A DNA stretch of 64,000 nucleotides. Source: Spirosoma terrae (GTDB lineage Bacteria > Bacteroidota > Bacteroidia > Cytophagales > Spirosomataceae). The notes below the pieces were generated by a model. The model did no database searches. It saw nothing but the letters and a program-made list of their open reading frames with translations, and had not been told where the DNA came from. The position numbers were made by a program, and so were the translations under genes. This document shows, in pieces, positions 63,956 through 64,000 of the stretch. Position 1 is the stretch's first letter. Every line of letters begins with the position of its first letter. The stretch lies in NCBI RefSeq assembly GCF_010435915.1, contig NZ_JAAFZH010000017.1:62001-126000 (forward strand), written 5' to 3'.

Positions 63956-64000
63956 ATGATAAAGATTTTGCTCATGCTAACGACTCTGTGTATTGCCGTC
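63956..64000 (+). CDS. 5' end of an exported protein gene, cut by the window edge
   Basis: An ATG at 63956 opens a frame of 15 codons to the end of the window (MIKILLMLTTLCIAV). It looks like the n- and h-region of a signal peptide. Nothing more can be said about the product. It is 113 bp downstream of the type B secreted protein gene on the same strand. Confidence 0.5.
   Translation, partial: MIKILLMLTTLCIAV

Noticed and set aside
1..64000. tRNA, rRNA, transposase or phage genes
   Set aside because: I looked for T-loop words, conserved rRNA segments and transposase or integrase motifs and saw none. A dedicated RNA search could still find short ncRNA genes.

Overview
The window looks like a chromosomal segment of a Cytophagales bacterium (phylum Bacteroidota), most probably Spirosoma or a close relative. 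The evidence is several cargo proteins of the type IX secretion system (T9SS) with C-terminal sorting domains, a one-protein hybrid two-component regulator, paired DUF4097 proteins under an ECF sigma/anti-sigma couple, few Shine-Dalgarno sites, and promoter-like TAnnTTTG boxes. The genus is an inference. I see no rRNA, tRNA, transposase, prophage or CRISPR array.

Layout. 0.3-6.6 kb: a periplasmic prolyl oligopeptidase, a small outer-membrane barrel, an ECF sigma factor, a DUF4468 protein and a PDZ/alpha-beta-hydrolase fusion. 6.8-11.2 kb: small genes and regulatory DNA, comprising a 67-aa protein, a gap with three DnaA-box-like sites and a candidate small RNA, an acyl desaturase behind two small co-directional genes (one of only 59 aa), and two divergent cold-shock-domain genes, one with a terminator-like stem-loop in its leader. 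11.2-18 kb: a 1433-aa secreted protein built from seven Cys-containing repeats, a DUF1737 protein, and an abutting AraC regulator/aldo-keto reductase pair. 18.2-36.1 kb: a hybrid sensor kinase, a DUF5602 lipoprotein and a 4221-aa mosaic adhesin-like protein (three beta-helix sections, leucine-rich repeats, Ig-like tandem repeats, three copies of an unnamed module, sorting domain). 36.3-38.8 kb: MsrA, a class III-type PPK2 and a sialate-esterase-like protein. 39-42.1 kb: a four-gene minus-strand operon of sigma factor, HEAT-repeat anti-sigma factor and two DUF4097 proteins. 42.4-53.5 kb: a secreted sugar dehydrogenase carrying the same unnamed module and tail as the giant protein, an exonuclease, an S41 peptidase, an ABA4-like membrane protein, PrmA and an unrecognised 1677-aa exported protein. 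54-61.8 kb: an exopolysaccharide locus (receiver-like protein, sugar-1-phosphate transferase, three glycosyltransferases, Wzy/ligase-like protein, convergent GT11 fucosyltransferase). 62-64 kb: an Sfp-type phosphopantetheinyl transferase, a gliding-motility-type secreted protein, and the first codons of another exported protein.

How the genes fit together. The theme is the cell surface: proteins exported by T9SS, a polysaccharide assembled and polymerised at the inner membrane, and envelope-facing regulators. The most interesting proposal is at the polysaccharide locus. A stand-alone receiver has Glu where the phosphorylated Asp should be. The next gene fuses a second, more degraded receiver-like domain to the enzyme that starts glycan assembly, and that enzyme also carries a four-cysteine insertion. 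This suggests phosphorylation-independent control of polysaccharide initiation. Other leads are a roughly 90-residue two-cysteine module shared by two secreted proteins, a family of short intergenic palindromes, and a striking excess of the word CTACGT.
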